Numbered from the stretch's first letter, positions 34,236 to 43,297 are shown. The stretch is 64,000 nt of DNA from Paeniglutamicibacter terrestris (GCF_012271785.1 NZ_JAAWVT010000001.1:930001-994000), one strand, 5' to 3'. The notes: a model not told the origin generated them from the letters alone. Numbers and translations are program-made.

Positions 34236-35003
34236 ATGTCAACAAGTGCCAGGGTGCGCCAGGGACAGATCCTTGAGCTCGCGCACACCAGCGGTCTGGC
34301 AAGCGTCGAGGAACTCTCCGAACGCTTTGACGTGACAGCCTCAACGATCCGGCGTGATCTCACCCGATTGACCTCCGAGGGCAAGATCGCTCGCACCTAC
34401 GGCGGGGCCATGGCCCTGAATGGGCAGGTGGTCGAGTCAACCTTCCGGCAGCGCAATAAGCAAAGCACCGCTGCTAAACGCGCCATCGGGCGACGGGCCC
34501 GCGCCCTGGTAAAACCGGGGCAATCAATCCTGCTCGACTCGGGATCCACCGTCGCGGCGCTGGCCCACGAACTGCGCGATGCCAGCGAGCTTAAGCTCGC
34601 CACCACCTCACTAGTGGTGCTCGATGAACTCGCCGAGGCCCAGGAGATTCACGTTGAATGCATCGGTGGCACGTTGCGGCACAGCAGCGCGGCCTTTGTT
34701 GGACCGTTGGCCGAGTACTGCCTGGAACGAATGAGCTTTGATACCGTCTTCTTGGGCGCCGACGGGGTCACCCCCGAGGCGATTTGCGAGGCGGACATGG
34801 TCCAGACGCGTTTGAAGGAAGTGATGTGTTCGCGTGCCAACACCGTGTATGTGTTGGCCGATTCTTCCAAACTAAACCACACCCCCTTCCACGCCTGGGC
34901 CAGACTGCCCGAGGCGTGGACGCTGATCACCGACGCCGCGGCGAGTGATGCTCAGCTGGAGGCTTTCCGGGCAGCGGGAGTCAAGATCCTCATTGCCCGC
35001 TAG
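34236..35003 (+). CDS. DeoR/GlpR family transcriptional regulator
   Basis: 255 residues with a strong ribosome-binding site (AAAGGAGG). N-terminal HTH with VEELSERFDVTASTIRRDLTRL, then the DeoR sugar-phosphate sensor domain with SILLDSGSTVAAL and a Cys-containing IGGTLRHSSAAFVGP. It follows the kinase fusion gene by 56 bases. Probable repressor of both divergent units, responding to a phosphorylated intermediate. Confidence 0.88.
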   Translation: MSTSARVRQGQILELAHTSGLASVEELSERFDVTASTIRRDLTRLTSEGKIARTYGGAMALNGQVVESTFRQRNKQSTAAKRAIGRRARALVKPGQSILLDSGSTVAALAHELRDASELKLATTSLVVLDELAEAQEIHVECIGGTLRHSSAAFVGPLAEYCLERMSFDTVFLGADGVTPEAICEADMVQTRLKEVMCSRANTVYVLADSSKLNHTPFHAWARLPEAWTLITDAAASDAQLEAFRAAGVKILIAR

Positions 35004-35020
35004 CCCGGAAAGCCTCAGAC

Positions 35021-35184
35021 TTAATTCGCCCAGAACGGGTAGTCGGTGTAACCGACGGCGCCCTCGGTGTAGAAGGTGCAGGCGTCGGGAACGTTCATAA
35101 AACCTCGAGCGCAGATCCTGGACGAGTTCCCCGGCCGGATCGGCGTTCAGGATGCTCAACGTGGCCACACCAAGTGGTCCAGCC
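35021..35184 (-). pseudogene. Remnant of an Old Yellow Enzyme 3' end, with internal deletion
   Basis: Positions 35021-35097 match 36674-36750, the C-terminal coding end of the intact OYE gene, with about three mismatches in 77 bases. Positions 35101 to about 35184 then match 36909-36992. The 158 bases between are deleted. Translated on the minus strand it still reads LSILNADPAGELVQDLRSRF. The homology is lost after 35184. It lies just before the Fic gene and is a relic of a second OYE copy. Confidence 0.88.
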
Positions 35185-35288
35185 GCGTTCAACCCACACC
35201 GGTGATCCGAACACTGCGAAGTGCCGACCTTGCAACCTGCTAACGCTGTCGCCCCCATATGCATCCAGCGACAAATGGAGTGCCCCAT

Positions 35289-35336
35289 TTTCCCAGTATC
35301 GGATACTATTGGGAAATCAGGGGTTCTAGTTTCCCA
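35289..35336. promoter_or_regulatory. TTTCCCA inverted repeats before the Fic gene, candidate operator
   Basis: TTTCCCA at 35289-35295 is inverted at 35310-35316 (TGGGAAA) with an inner GTAT/ATAC pair, and a third copy TTTCCCAG occurs at 35330. Spacing is about 20 bases, roughly two helical turns. The site ends 48 bases before the Fic start. The C-terminal winged HTH of the Fic protein is a plausible ligand. Confidence 0.5.
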
Positions 35337-35383
35337 GCATCCTCCGGGACCGAACCACATAACCGGGACCACCAGAGGCACCC

Positions 35384-36574
35384 ATGAGCATCAACAGCAC
35401 CGCTTGGCCCTCGATCCATTTCGAGGAAGTCCAATGGGATGCGCCCGCCGACGCCAGCGCTTCCCGTCGTCAGCGGCTTCGGGCCCGCGGTCCATACCAA
35501 GCTGCCATCGTGCCGCCAATCGCGGACGCCAGCCCCGTCATCAGCACCCGGGTCCTCGCTCTGGCCGAGGAAGCAACTATTGACATGGTCCGTTTCGACC
35601 GGGATCTGGGCGAGAGCGCCGCCCCCTTCGCGGCACTGCTACTGCGTAGCGAGTCCGTAGCCAGCTCCGAAATCGAGAATCTCACCGCGGGAGCCAAGAA
35701 AATCGCGCTGGCCCAACTGGGAGACCGATCCAGCGCAAACGCATCACTGATCGCCTCCAATGTCTCGGCCATGAACGCTGCCATAACACTGTCCGACGAC
35801 CTGTCCCTGCCCAATATTCTGTCCATGCACCGAGCCCTGCTTCAGTCCTCGCACCCGCAGATCGCCGGTGAATTGCGCAAAGCACCGGTGTGGATTGGCG
35901 GCAATTCCCCGCACACCGCCAGCTTCGTTCCACCACGCCACGAAGGGATCGAAACCGCCTTGGTGGATCTGGTCGACTTCATGCGCCGCGATGACCTGCC
36001 GATCTTGACTCAGGTCGCCATCGCCCACGCTCACTTCGAGACAATCCACCCCTTCGCTGACGGTAACGGTCGGACCGGCAGGGCCCTGGTCGGCGCGCTG
36101 TTGAGAAACAAGGGAGTGACCCAGAAAGTCACCATCCCCGTCTCATCCGGGCTGCTGGCCAACACCGCTTCATACTTCGAGGCTCTGGGCGCGTACCAAC
36201 AGGGAGACCCTGAACCGATCGCCGAAATGTTCGCCGAATCAACTTTTGCTGCCACGGAGAATGGCAGACTCCTGGCCGCAAGTATCAACCAAATCCAGTT
36301 CGACATTCATGCCGCACTTCCGCAGAAGCCCAGCGACAGCATGCGCGCAAGCATTCGCTGTCTAGTACGGGAACCAGCACTGAGCGCAGAATCTCTCATT
36401 GAGATGACGGGCCAATCCTCAAGCTCCGCCTACCGCAACATCACTGTCCTGGAGTCCATCGGTGTACTCAAAGCCAGCAGCCACATCAAGGGCCGCAGAA
36501 TATGGATCGCACCGGCCGTCATCGAAGCCCTGGACGAGTTTTCGCTGCGCGCCGGAAAGCGCACCCGGTCCTAA
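35384..36574 (+). CDS. Fic-domain protein with C-terminal winged HTH
   Basis: 396 residues. The Fic motif HPFADGNGRTGR (residues 222-233) is complete, so AMP transfer to a target hydroxyl is likely. An inhibitory helix motif SSEIEN (94-99) fits the S/T-x-x-x-E-G/N consensus, making this a self-inhibited class II Fic protein. The C-terminus (about 330-390, SSSSAYRNITVLESIGVLKASS) is a winged HTH. There is no separate antitoxin gene. The gene stands between two direct repeats derived from the OYE 3' end. Its role may be stress- or phage-related or regulatory; the target is unknown. Confidence 0.88.
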   Translation: MSINSTAWPSIHFEEVQWDAPADASASRRQRLRARGPYQAAIVPPIADASPVISTRVLALAEEATIDMVRFDRDLGESAAPFAALLLRSESVASSEIENLTAGAKKIALAQLGDRSSANASLIASNVSAMNAAITLSDDLSLPNILSMHRALLQSSHPQIAGELRKAPVWIGGNSPHTASFVPPRHEGIETALVDLVDFMRRDDLPILTQVAIAHAHFETIHPFADGNGRTGRALVGALLRNKGVTQKVTIPVSSGLLANTASYFEALGAYQQGDPEPIAEMFAESTFAATENGRLLAASINQIQFDIHAALPQKPSDSMRASIRCLVREPALSAESLIEMTGQSSSSAYRNITVLESIGVLKASSHIKGRRIWIAPAVIEALDEFSLRAGKRTRS

Positions 36575-36673
36575 CTCAGCCTCGCAACATTGCGACCGAC
36601 CCACGGGGACGATCCGCACAGGCTTCGGCTGCCGCACACCCATCAGGTGTATGGCAGCCATCAACCTAGGGGG

Positions 36674-37747
36674 TTAGTTCGCCCAGAACGGGTAGTCGGT
36701 GTAACCGACGGCGCCCTCGGTGTAGAAGGTGGAGGCGTCGGGAACATTCAGTGGCAATTCTTCCTTCCAGCGGCGCACGAGGTCGGGGTTGGCGATGGCC
36801 GGACGGCCGACCACCACGGCTTCGCCCCAACCATTGGCGGCAACAGCCTCCGCTTCCTCAAGTGTGGTGATGCTCTGGAAACCGGTGTTCAGCAGTACCG
36901 GTCCACCGAACCTCGAGCGCAGATCCTGGACGAGTTCCCCGGCCGGATCGGCGTTCAGGATGCTCAGTGCGGCCAGACCCAGAGGTGCGATCCCATCGAT
37001 GAGAGCACCGTACGTGGCGGCAGCATCCGCGGTATCGGTTTCCAGCGCACTCTGAATATTGTGCTGCGGGGAGATGCGCAAGCCCGTTTTTCCTGCGCCA
37101 ATAGCTTCAGCCACGGCGGTGACCACCTCGATCACCAGACGCGCCCGGTTCTGCGGGGATCCACCATATCCGTCGGTGCGGGTGTTGGAGCTGGGGGCCA
37201 GGAATTCGTGCAGCAGGTAACCGTTGGCGCCGTGCAGTTCAACACCGTCAAACCCTGCGGCGATCGCGTTGCGAGATCCTTGCACAAACTCTTCGATAAT
37301 GCCCGGCAGTTCCGCCTCGGTGAGTGCGTGCGGAACCGGGTAGTCGTACTTGCCGGTGTAGGTGCGGGTGACACCGTCCACCGCGATGGCACTGGGGCCC
37401 ACCACGATGTCTTGCCCGGTGGTTTCGGTGTGGGTGACTCGGCCGGCGTGCATCACCTGAGCAACAATGAGTCCGCCTTCGGCATGGACGGCGTCGGTGA
37501 CGCGCTTCCATCCGGCGATCTGTTCGTCGGTGACAAGTCCCGGCTGGCGGACAAAGCCCTGACCGACCGCACTGGGGTAAACACCTTCACTGACAATCAG
37601 GCCCATCGATGCACGCTGGCGGTAGTACTCAACCACATCGTCGTTAGGCACGCCGTCTATACGGGAGCGCGAACGAGTCAGTGGCGCCATGATGACACGG
37701 TTGGAAAGCTGAAGGTCACCGAGGGTGAGTGGGGAAAACAGGTCCAT
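36674..37747 (-). CDS. Old Yellow Enzyme-family NADH:flavin oxidoreductase (N-ethylmaleimide reductase-like)
   Basis: 357-residue FMN-dependent TIM barrel. MDLFSPLTLGDLQLSNRVIMAPLTRSR at the start, the substrate-binding His in the GFDGVELHGANGYLLHEFLA strand, and C-terminal EAVVVGRPAIANPDLV (FMN phosphate site) are all intact. Such enzymes reduce activated C=C bonds and nitro compounds with NAD(P)H, often in electrophile detoxification. Two broken copies of the same gene are in the window (1-690 and 35021-35184). Confidence 0.92.
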   Translation of the reverse strand: MDLFSPLTLGDLQLSNRVIMAPLTRSRSRIDGVPNDDVVEYYRQRASMGLIVSEGVYPSAVGQGFVRQPGLVTDEQIAGWKRVTDAVHAEGGLIVAQVMHAGRVTHTETTGQDIVVGPSAIAVDGVTRTYTGKYDYPVPHALTEAELPGIIEEFVQGSRNAIAAGFDGVELHGANGYLLHEFLAPSSNTRTDGYGGSPQNRARLVIEVVTAVAEAIGAGKTGLRISPQHNIQSALETDTADAAATYGALIDGIAPLGLAALSILNADPAGELVQDLRSRFGGPVLLNTGFQSITTLEEAEAVAANGWGEAVVVGRPAIANPDLVRRWKEELPLNVPDASTFYTEGAVGYTDYPFWAN

Positions 37748-37882
37748 GGTGGAACATACTCCTGGGGGTTGGGGAGAGGTGTCTTGGTTGGGCTAACCGC
37801 TCCTCCGACTCAGGTATTCCCCGCGGGGCACCCAAGGTGAGGCGGAACACTGAGCGCATCATTCCCTCACTCACTGCGCTCC

Positions 37883-37930
37883 GTGGCCAGTTGGTTTTCG
37901 CTCTCATGAGGTTGAACACCGACTGGCCAC
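37883..37930. repeat. Inverted repeat between the AKR and OYE genes
   Basis: GTGGCCAGT (37883-37891) is complementary to ACTGGCCAC (37922-37930). Downstream of the minus-strand AKR gene (ends 37943) and upstream of the OYE gene (starts 37747). It may end AKR transcription or be an operator for OYE; no T-run supports the first. Confidence 0.4.
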
Positions 37931-37942
37931 CGGCGTTCGGTG

Positions 37943-38890
37943 CTAGCTGACTTGTACCGGCTCCGAGGCGGCATCCAAGATCTCCAGCTGCTCACCGGAA
38001 AGCTCCAAGGTGGCCGAGTCCATGAGCGCCGGCAACTGATCCACAGAACTAGCGCTGGCGATCGGGGCCACGATGCTCTCGCGGCTGCGCAACCAGGCCA
38101 GCGCCACGGTGGCGGGTTCCACCTTCAGCTCCGCCGCGACCGAAACCAGGGTGTCCACGACACTCAGTCCATGCTCGTTGAGGTAGCGGCCGGCCATGCC
38201 AGCGCGCGCCTTGCCCTCAAAATCGGCTTCAGAACGGTACTTGCCGGTCAAGAATCCACTGGCCAGCGAGAAGTACGGCAGCACCGCCAGCTGGTGGCGT
38301 GCCGAAACCGCGGCCAACTCGTTTTCAAACTCCGCACGGGCCACCAGATTGTACTGCGGCTGCAGTGCCACCGGGGTGACAAAACCATGCTCGTTGGCAA
38401 CCGCAAACCATTCATCAATCTGCTCGGCCGAGAAGTTGGAGAGCCCAATGTGTCGGATCTTTCCCGCGCGCACTAGGGCGTCAAATGCTGCAGCGCTTTC
38501 GGCGACCGGGGTGTTGTCATCGGGTTGGTGGGCGTAGTACAGATCAATGTAATCGGTACCCAAGCGCTGCAGTGAGGCAGCTGCCGCGGCAGCGATGTTG
38601 GTCGCCGAGAGCCCGGGGAATTCTGGGTGCTGCGATACCTTGGTGGCCACAATGAGGCGTTCGCGCTGCCCCTTGGCCAACCAGGAGCCAATGATGGCCT
38701 CAGATTCGCCACCCGAATTCCCCGGTGCCCACACCGAATAGACATCGGCGCTATCCACGAAGTTGCCGCCGGCCTGAACGAAAGCATCCAGCACCTGGTG
38801 TGAGGTGGCTTCGTCGGAGGTCCAACCGAAGGTATTACCTCCGAGGTTGAGGGGAAAGACATCGAGGTTTGAGGTTCCGAGGATACTCAT
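37943..38890 (-). CDS. Aldo/keto reductase
   Basis: 315 residues from the ATG at 38890 (AAGGAG five bases upstream). DSADVYSVWAPGNSGGES carries the catalytic Asp and Tyr, ATKVSQHP the Lys, and YYAHQPD the His. C-terminal IASASSVDQLPALMD binds the cofactor. Close to the large AKR11/YghZ-like group of stress-type reductases. With the downstream OYE gene it may form a carbonyl/alkene detoxification pair. Confidence 0.87.
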   Translation of the reverse strand: MSILGTSNLDVFPLNLGGNTFGWTSDEATSHQVLDAFVQAGGNFVDSADVYSVWAPGNSGGESEAIIGSWLAKGQRERLIVATKVSQHPEFPGLSATNIAAAAAASLQRLGTDYIDLYYAHQPDDNTPVAESAAAFDALVRAGKIRHIGLSNFSAEQIDEWFAVANEHGFVTPVALQPQYNLVARAEFENELAAVSARHQLAVLPYFSLASGFLTGKYRSEADFEGKARAGMAGRYLNEHGLSVVDTLVSVAAELKVEPATVALAWLRSRESIVAPIASASSVDQLPALMDSATLELSGEQLEILDAASEPVQVS

Positions 38891-39028
38891 GCGCACTCCT
38901 TGTTGATGATGATCGATTCGTGCTGCGGCAAGGTGGTGCCGCCACGAGTGCCAACCTCAGCGCTTCATGCCCTATTCCATGATGTCGAGAAATGACGTCC
39001 CTTCCGCCCGCGAGCGCAGGCCGTGTTC

Positions 39029-39415
39029 TCAGCGTTGCTGGTCCAACGGCGGGTGTTCGGCGATGCAGAAGAGGTTGCCTTCCGGATCCGCCAGGGTGGT
39101 CCACCGAACGTGGGCTACTTCCTCAAGGACATCCCATTTGTGGGTGGCACCCAGTGAGATCAGGCGTTCAACTTCGGCGGCGCGTGAGCCCCATGGCACG
39201 GTGAGGTCCCAGTGGGCCATCTGGCGTGCGGCGCGCGGTTCGCTTTCGGGCTGGAAAAACATCCCGAAGCCGCTCGGACCATTCGGCGGAAGGTAGTAGC
39301 TATCGCCGCCGGCTGCGGGTTCCGCGCCGGTGACCTGTGCCCAGAAGGCAACGAGGTCTGCCGGGTTCCGGGCTTCGAGGTTGATGGCTCCGAGGGTGAT
39401 TTGGCTTGGTGTCAT
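39029..39415 (-). CDS. VOC-family (glyoxalase/bleomycin resistance-like) protein
   Basis: 128 residues from the ATG at 39415; another in-frame start lies ten codons upstream and the ribosome-binding site is weak for both. Glyoxalase-fold elements are LGAINLEARNPADLVAFWAQ, FFQPE and WTTLADPEGNLFCIAEH. The function is open: such proteins range from glyoxalases to dioxygenases and antibiotic-binding proteins. It stands alone next to phnM. Confidence 0.82.
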   Translation of the reverse strand: MTPSQITLGAINLEARNPADLVAFWAQVTGAEPAAGGDSYYLPPNGPSGFGMFFQPESEPRAARQMAHWDLTVPWGSRAAEVERLISLGATHKWDVLEEVAHVRWTTLADPEGNLFCIAEHPPLDQQR

Positions 39416-39456
39416 GCGTGCAAGGCTACAGCGCACCGACAGCACCCAAGCTCCGT

Positions 39457-40599
39457 CTAGCGTGCAGCCGTCAGGGTTTGGAGCACGCGTGGGCGCGACA
39501 AGGTATCCGAGCAGAGAACCAAATCCGCACGGTAGCCCGGAGCCAAGATCCCTCGATCATTGAGTCCCGCGGCGACCGCCGGGTTCTTGGTGATCATATT
39601 GATGGCTTCGGACAGTGTGGCGTAGCCCAACCGTGCGAGCTCAAAAGCCGCGGACAGCAGACTCGAGGGCAGGTAATCAGATGCCAAGATGTTCAGCACT
39701 TTCGCTTGAGCGAGTTCCAAGGCCGAGACATTGCCCGAATGTGATCCTCCGAGCAGTACATTGGGCGCCCCTGCCACGGTGGATACTCCCTTCAGGTGGG
39801 CCCACTGAGCCGCCTCCAACGTCGTGGGGAATTCGGCGATCACGGCATGGCGGGCGATGAGCTCATCAATTTCTTGTGGTGTCACCGGATCGTGGCCCAT
39901 GAGGCGGATGGTTCCGGTTGCGGCCAATTCGGCAAGCCACCCCAATGTTTGTTGCTTAAACGTCAGCTGCTGATCGCGTTCGGCAATCAATCTGTCCACA
40001 TGTTCGGCGGCTTGTGTGGGATCCATGTGCTGGGCTTCGCGCAGCCATCGCTCCATCACCGTGCGGTCGCGATATTGCCCCTGGCCGGGGGTGTGATCCT
40101 CATAGGAAACCAGGGGAACCTCTGCCCCACCGAGATGATCGCGCAACATGTGAACCCCGTCGGGACAGCGCACATCGAGGCGATGCAACACCCGGTGGTC
40201 CATCCGTGGTTCTTCATAATGACTGATGGCGTGATGAACATCGGGCGCCTGGGGTGAACCGATGGGGATCCCCACGGCCGACTTGGTTTGGAACGACACC
40301 GCATGAAAAGCGGTGGTGACCCCCGCTGCCATGAGATTTCCCTCGGCCGCTTGCATGGCTAGGTCCACTGGCATGCAGGCACCGGGGCGCGGCCGATATT
40401 CACGCGCCAATGCGTCACTGTGCAGATCAACGATGCCCGGTAGGCAGAGTTTCCCAGCACCGTCGATATCTGCGCCGAGGCCAGCTCGGTGCGGACGGAT
40501 CTCCTGAATCAGACCATCAACGACGCTGATCATCTGGTCTTCGAGCATCCGCTCATCCTTGAGCACCCGAACATGGCCCAGGATGTAGGTGGTTACCAT
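39457..40599 (-). CDS. phnM: PhnM-type amidohydrolase (ribose 1-methylphosphonate 5-triphosphate diphosphatase family)
   Basis: 380 residues, standard PhnM length. The metal-binding start is LPGIVDLHSDAL, the PhnM-typical RPRPG follows, and the C-terminal metal Asp lies in NILASDYLPSSLL. In the C-P lyase pathway PhnM removes pyrophosphate from the alkylphosphonate ribose triphosphate. None of the C-P lyase core genes (phnG, H, I, J, K, L) is in this window, so its role here is not clear: the partners may lie elsewhere or it may act on another phosphonate intermediate. It overlaps the phnF gene by 7 bases. Confidence 0.87.
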   Translation of the reverse strand: MVTTYILGHVRVLKDERMLEDQMISVVDGLIQEIRPHRAGLGADIDGAGKLCLPGIVDLHSDALAREYRPRPGACMPVDLAMQAAEGNLMAAGVTTAFHAVSFQTKSAVGIPIGSPQAPDVHHAISHYEEPRMDHRVLHRLDVRCPDGVHMLRDHLGGAEVPLVSYEDHTPGQGQYRDRTVMERWLREAQHMDPTQAAEHVDRLIAERDQQLTFKQQTLGWLAELAATGTIRLMGHDPVTPQEIDELIARHAVIAEFPTTLEAAQWAHLKGVSTVAGAPNVLLGGSHSGNVSALELAQAKVLNILASDYLPSSLLSAAFELARLGYATLSEAINMITKNPAVAAGLNDRGILAPGYRADLVLCSDTLSRPRVLQTLTAAR

Positions 40600-41309
40600 T
40601 TTCCGACCTCTGTCACGACGTCAAAGACGTCCGGGCGCAGAAAACTTTCCACGTATTCGAGTTTCTGCCCGGTCTCGGAGCAGGACACAAGCCCTCGCAG
40701 CAGAATCTGTGGGGGTCGGCCGCGCAAGCGCAGCACCTCAGCGATCTGGGCAGGTGGAGATGCCAGCCGACTCTGGCTCCATTGCCGCACCGGGGTATAG
40801 CCATAGTGTCTACGCAGCACCGCATCCAGCGAGTCATCGGGTGCGATGACTGCGGCCAGGCGAGGCACACGTGCCGATGGCAATACCGAGGTTGCGGTGC
40901 TCACCGCTGCCCCATCAATGAAGCGAACACGTTCCAGCACCGTCACCTGAGCGTTGGCGGGCAGCCCCAGGATTTCTCGCTCGCTGGCATTGGCAGGGCG
41001 CGTTACAGGTTTGGCGTTTTCGGTGCGCGGATCACCACCGGATGCTCGAACCGTCGCGGTGAAGGAGGGGGCAATGTCTGGCCCAATTCTGTATTCATAG
41101 CGACGCGTGCGGAATGTTCCACTGCCCTTGACGCGCCGAATCAACCAGCGACGTTCCAGCTCCTCTAAAGCAGCCCTAATGGTTTGGCGGTTAACCCCAA
41201 AGAGGGCGCCAAGTTCATGTTCGGACGGCAGTGGGCGCTGTAGCGGGAGATCCGCATATTGCTCCAAGATCTGTTGGGACAGCTTGAGATAGGTGGCTTC
41301 TGCTTGCAT
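40593..41309 (-). CDS. phnF: GntR/HutC family regulator, PhnF-like
   Basis: 238 residues. N-terminal GntR winged helix with LFGVNRQTIRAALEELERRW and GSGTFRTR, followed by a UTRA ligand domain (about 85-235). Cotranscribed with phnM and divergent from phnD. Probable repressor of the phosphonate genes. A perfect HutC-type palindrome in the divergent region (41396-41405) is a likely binding site. Confidence 0.85.
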   Translation of the reverse strand: MQAEATYLKLSQQILEQYADLPLQRPLPSEHELGALFGVNRQTIRAALEELERRWLIRRVKGSGTFRTRRYEYRIGPDIAPSFTATVRASGGDPRTENAKPVTRPANASEREILGLPANAQVTVLERVRFIDGAAVSTATSVLPSARVPRLAAVIAPDDSLDAVLRRHYGYTPVRQWSQSRLASPPAQIAEVLRLRGRPPQILLRGLVSCSETGQKLEYVESFLRPDVFDVVTEVGKW

Positions 41310-41395
41310 CTTCCGATCCTAACTCAGTTTCCCAAAAATTCCTTATGAATACTGGTAACAAACCTTAGATGAACAATCAACAAACGACCATAATC

Positions 41396-41405
41396 TGTCT
41401 AGACA
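41396..41405. promoter_or_regulatory. TGTCTAGACA palindrome, candidate PhnF operator
   Basis: A perfect 10-base palindrome lies between the phnF and phnD starts, 100 bases before phnD. It contains GTCTAGAC, which fits the GT-N(1)-TA-N(1)-AC form bound by HutC-subfamily GntR regulators such as PhnF. Confidence 0.55.
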
Positions 41406-41504
41406 AATTCACTTCCCCCCGGTCATGCTGAATAGGAACGAGCGTCCCGAAGCCCGACTTCGAAGCGCCACCAAACCACTCGCAACGCAGACAGGTACTC
41501 CCCC

Positions 41505-42458
41505 ATGAAACGCAAAACACTCGCCTTCACCGCTGCCATCGCAGCAGCAGCCCTCCTCACCGCCTGTGCCCCGGCCGAAGCCGAAACCACTGCCGCGGGT
41601 TTCCCTGCCGAAATTGTCATTGGTGCCATTCCCAACGAAAACTCCTCGGACCTCACCGGCACCTACGAACCGCTAATCAAGATGCTCGAAGCCGAAACCG
41701 GTTCCAAGGTCAAGCTGCAGCAAGCCAGCGACTATGCGGGCATCGTGGAAGGCATGATCGCCGACCGCGTTGATATCGCCTTCCTCGGCCCCTTCTCCTA
41801 CGTCATCGCCACCACCAATCAGGCAGACATCAAACCGCTCGGCGCGCTGGCAGGAGAAAAGGGCGAGCCCTCCGGCTACCACGCACTGGGAATCACCCAG
41901 GGCAAGAACACCGCGGTGAACAGCATCAAGGACTTCGCCGGCAAGGACACCTGCTTTGTTGACCCGGGTTCCACCTCCGGATTCCTCTACCCCTCGGCGG
42001 GCCTGATCGAGGCCGGCGTGGTCACCAGCGGCAAGGAATCTGACATCAGCGCTGGCCTCAAGCCGATCTACGCCGGTGGACACGACGCGTCGGCTCTCTC
42101 GGTCAAGAACGGTGACTGTGAGGTCGGTTTCGCGATGCAGTCCATGGTCGAGCAGACGCTGCCGGCCAAGGGTGAAGTGGCAGAGGGTGAGCTGAAATCG
42201 GTATGGACCTCGGAACTGATTCCGGGCTCGGTCTTCGCGGTACGTAACTCAGTCGGTGAAGACACCACCAACAAGCTCACCACCCTGTTCAGTGAAAAGG
42301 CCAACGCCGACTACTTCGAATCCCAGGGCTACTGCTCGGGTGAAGACTGCTTGATCACCGGCGAACACGCGTGGGGCGTGGTGCCAGCGACGGATGCCGA
42401 CTACGACGGTATCCGTAGCGTCTGCGCCTCCACCAAGTCCGAGAAGTGTGAATCATGA
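41505..42458 (+). CDS. phnD: Phosphonate ABC transporter, substrate-binding lipoprotein
   Basis: 317 residues. A signal peptide ends in the lipobox LLTAC (near residue 20). The mature protein is a PhnD-type binder: IGAIPNENSSDLTGTYEPL, VDIAFLGPFSYVIA and FVDPGSTSGFLYPSAG, the last containing the residues that hold the phosphonate. It brings phosphonates (or phosphite/phosphate) to the permease. The stop overlaps phnC by 4 bases. Confidence 0.92.
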   Translation: MKRKTLAFTAAIAAAALLTACAPAEAETTAAGFPAEIVIGAIPNENSSDLTGTYEPLIKMLEAETGSKVKLQQASDYAGIVEGMIADRVDIAFLGPFSYVIATTNQADIKPLGALAGEKGEPSGYHALGITQGKNTAVNSIKDFAGKDTCFVDPGSTSGFLYPSAGLIEAGVVTSGKESDISAGLKPIYAGGHDASALSVKNGDCEVGFAMQSMVEQTLPAKGEVAEGELKSVWTSELIPGSVFAVRNSVGEDTTNKLTTLFSEKANADYFESQGYCSGEDCLITGEHAWGVVPATDADYDGIRSVCASTKSEKCES

Positions 42459-43297
42459 GCCTGATCCAAATCACCAATACTGAGGCTGACGCTGACATCG
42501 ACTCTCACCACAGCAGGAATATCCAGGCTGACATCGCCATCGAGGCTACCGCTCTGCACAAAAGCTTCGGTTCCACCCACGCACTGAAGGGCGTTGACCT
42601 GAAGGTGGCCAAGGGCGAAATGACCGTCCTGCTGGGGCTCTCCGGCTCGGGCAAGTCCACCTTGTTGCGTTGCCTCAATGGCTTGCATCAGCTCACCAGC
42701 GGTGAAGTTACGGTCCTGGGCGAAGCGGTACACGTGGCCAAGGCCCGCAAGCTGCGCGCCTTGCGCTCACGCGTGGGCTTCATCTTCCAGCACTTTAATC
42801 TGGTGAACCGCCTGACCTGTCTGGAAAACGTGTTGATCGGTGCCGCGGGCAGGATCCGCGGACCCCGCTACGGACTGCTCAGCTACACCAAGGCCCAACG
42901 CCGTGAAGCACTGGGACATCTAGAACGCGTGGGACTCGGAGATTTAGCCTTCCAGCGGGCAGATTCACTCTCCGGTGGACAGCAACAACGCGTGGCTATC
43001 GCCCGCGCCCTGATGCAGAAGCCCGAGCTGATCCTCGCCGATGAGCCGGTCGCTTCCCTCGACCCGCAGAACGCAGCCAACGTCATGGATCTACTCTTCC
43101 AAGTCTGTCGGGAAGACGGAATCACCGTGGTGTGCACGCTGCATCAGGTGGATCTTGCCCTGCAATGGGCGAACCGCATCGTCGGACTGCGCAGCGGCGA
43201 AAAGGTCTTGGATGAGTCCACCGCCAGCCTGAGCAAGGAACGGGTGCTTGAGGTCTACCAGCAGCTGGACCCCGATGCCGAAATCACCACCTCATGA
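42455..43297 (+). CDS. phnC: Phosphonate ABC transporter, ATP-binding protein
   Basis: 280 residues. Walker A GLSGSGKST, signature LSGGQQQRVAIARAL and Walker B LILADEPVASLD are intact. A PhnC-type insertion (NVLIGAAGRIRGPRYGLLSYT) separates the Q-loop from the signature. An unusually long N-terminal extension of about 30 residues precedes the domain. Overlaps of 4 bases on both sides show tight coupling with phnD and phnE. Confidence 0.93.
   Translation: MSLIQITNTEADADIDSHHSRNIQADIAIEATALHKSFGSTHALKGVDLKVAKGEMTVLLGLSGSGKSTLLRCLNGLHQLTSGEVTVLGEAVHVAKARKLRALRSRVGFIFQHFNLVNRLTCLENVLIGAAGRIRGPRYGLLSYTKAQRREALGHLERVGLGDLAFQRADSLSGGQQQRVAIARALMQKPELILADEPVASLDPQNAANVMDLLFQVCREDGITVVCTLHQVDLALQWANRIVGLRSGEKVLDESTASLSKERVLEVYQQLDPDAEITTS

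Noticed and set aside
34872-35381. A 169-codon minus frame before the Fic gene
   Set aside because: Part of it is only the OYE relic, and the rest is antisense to the DeoR gene or non-coding.
35021-36750. Fic gene as part of an integrative element with attachment sites
   Set aside because: The direct repeats are OYE coding sequence and no integrase or transposase is present; gene duplication explains them more simply.
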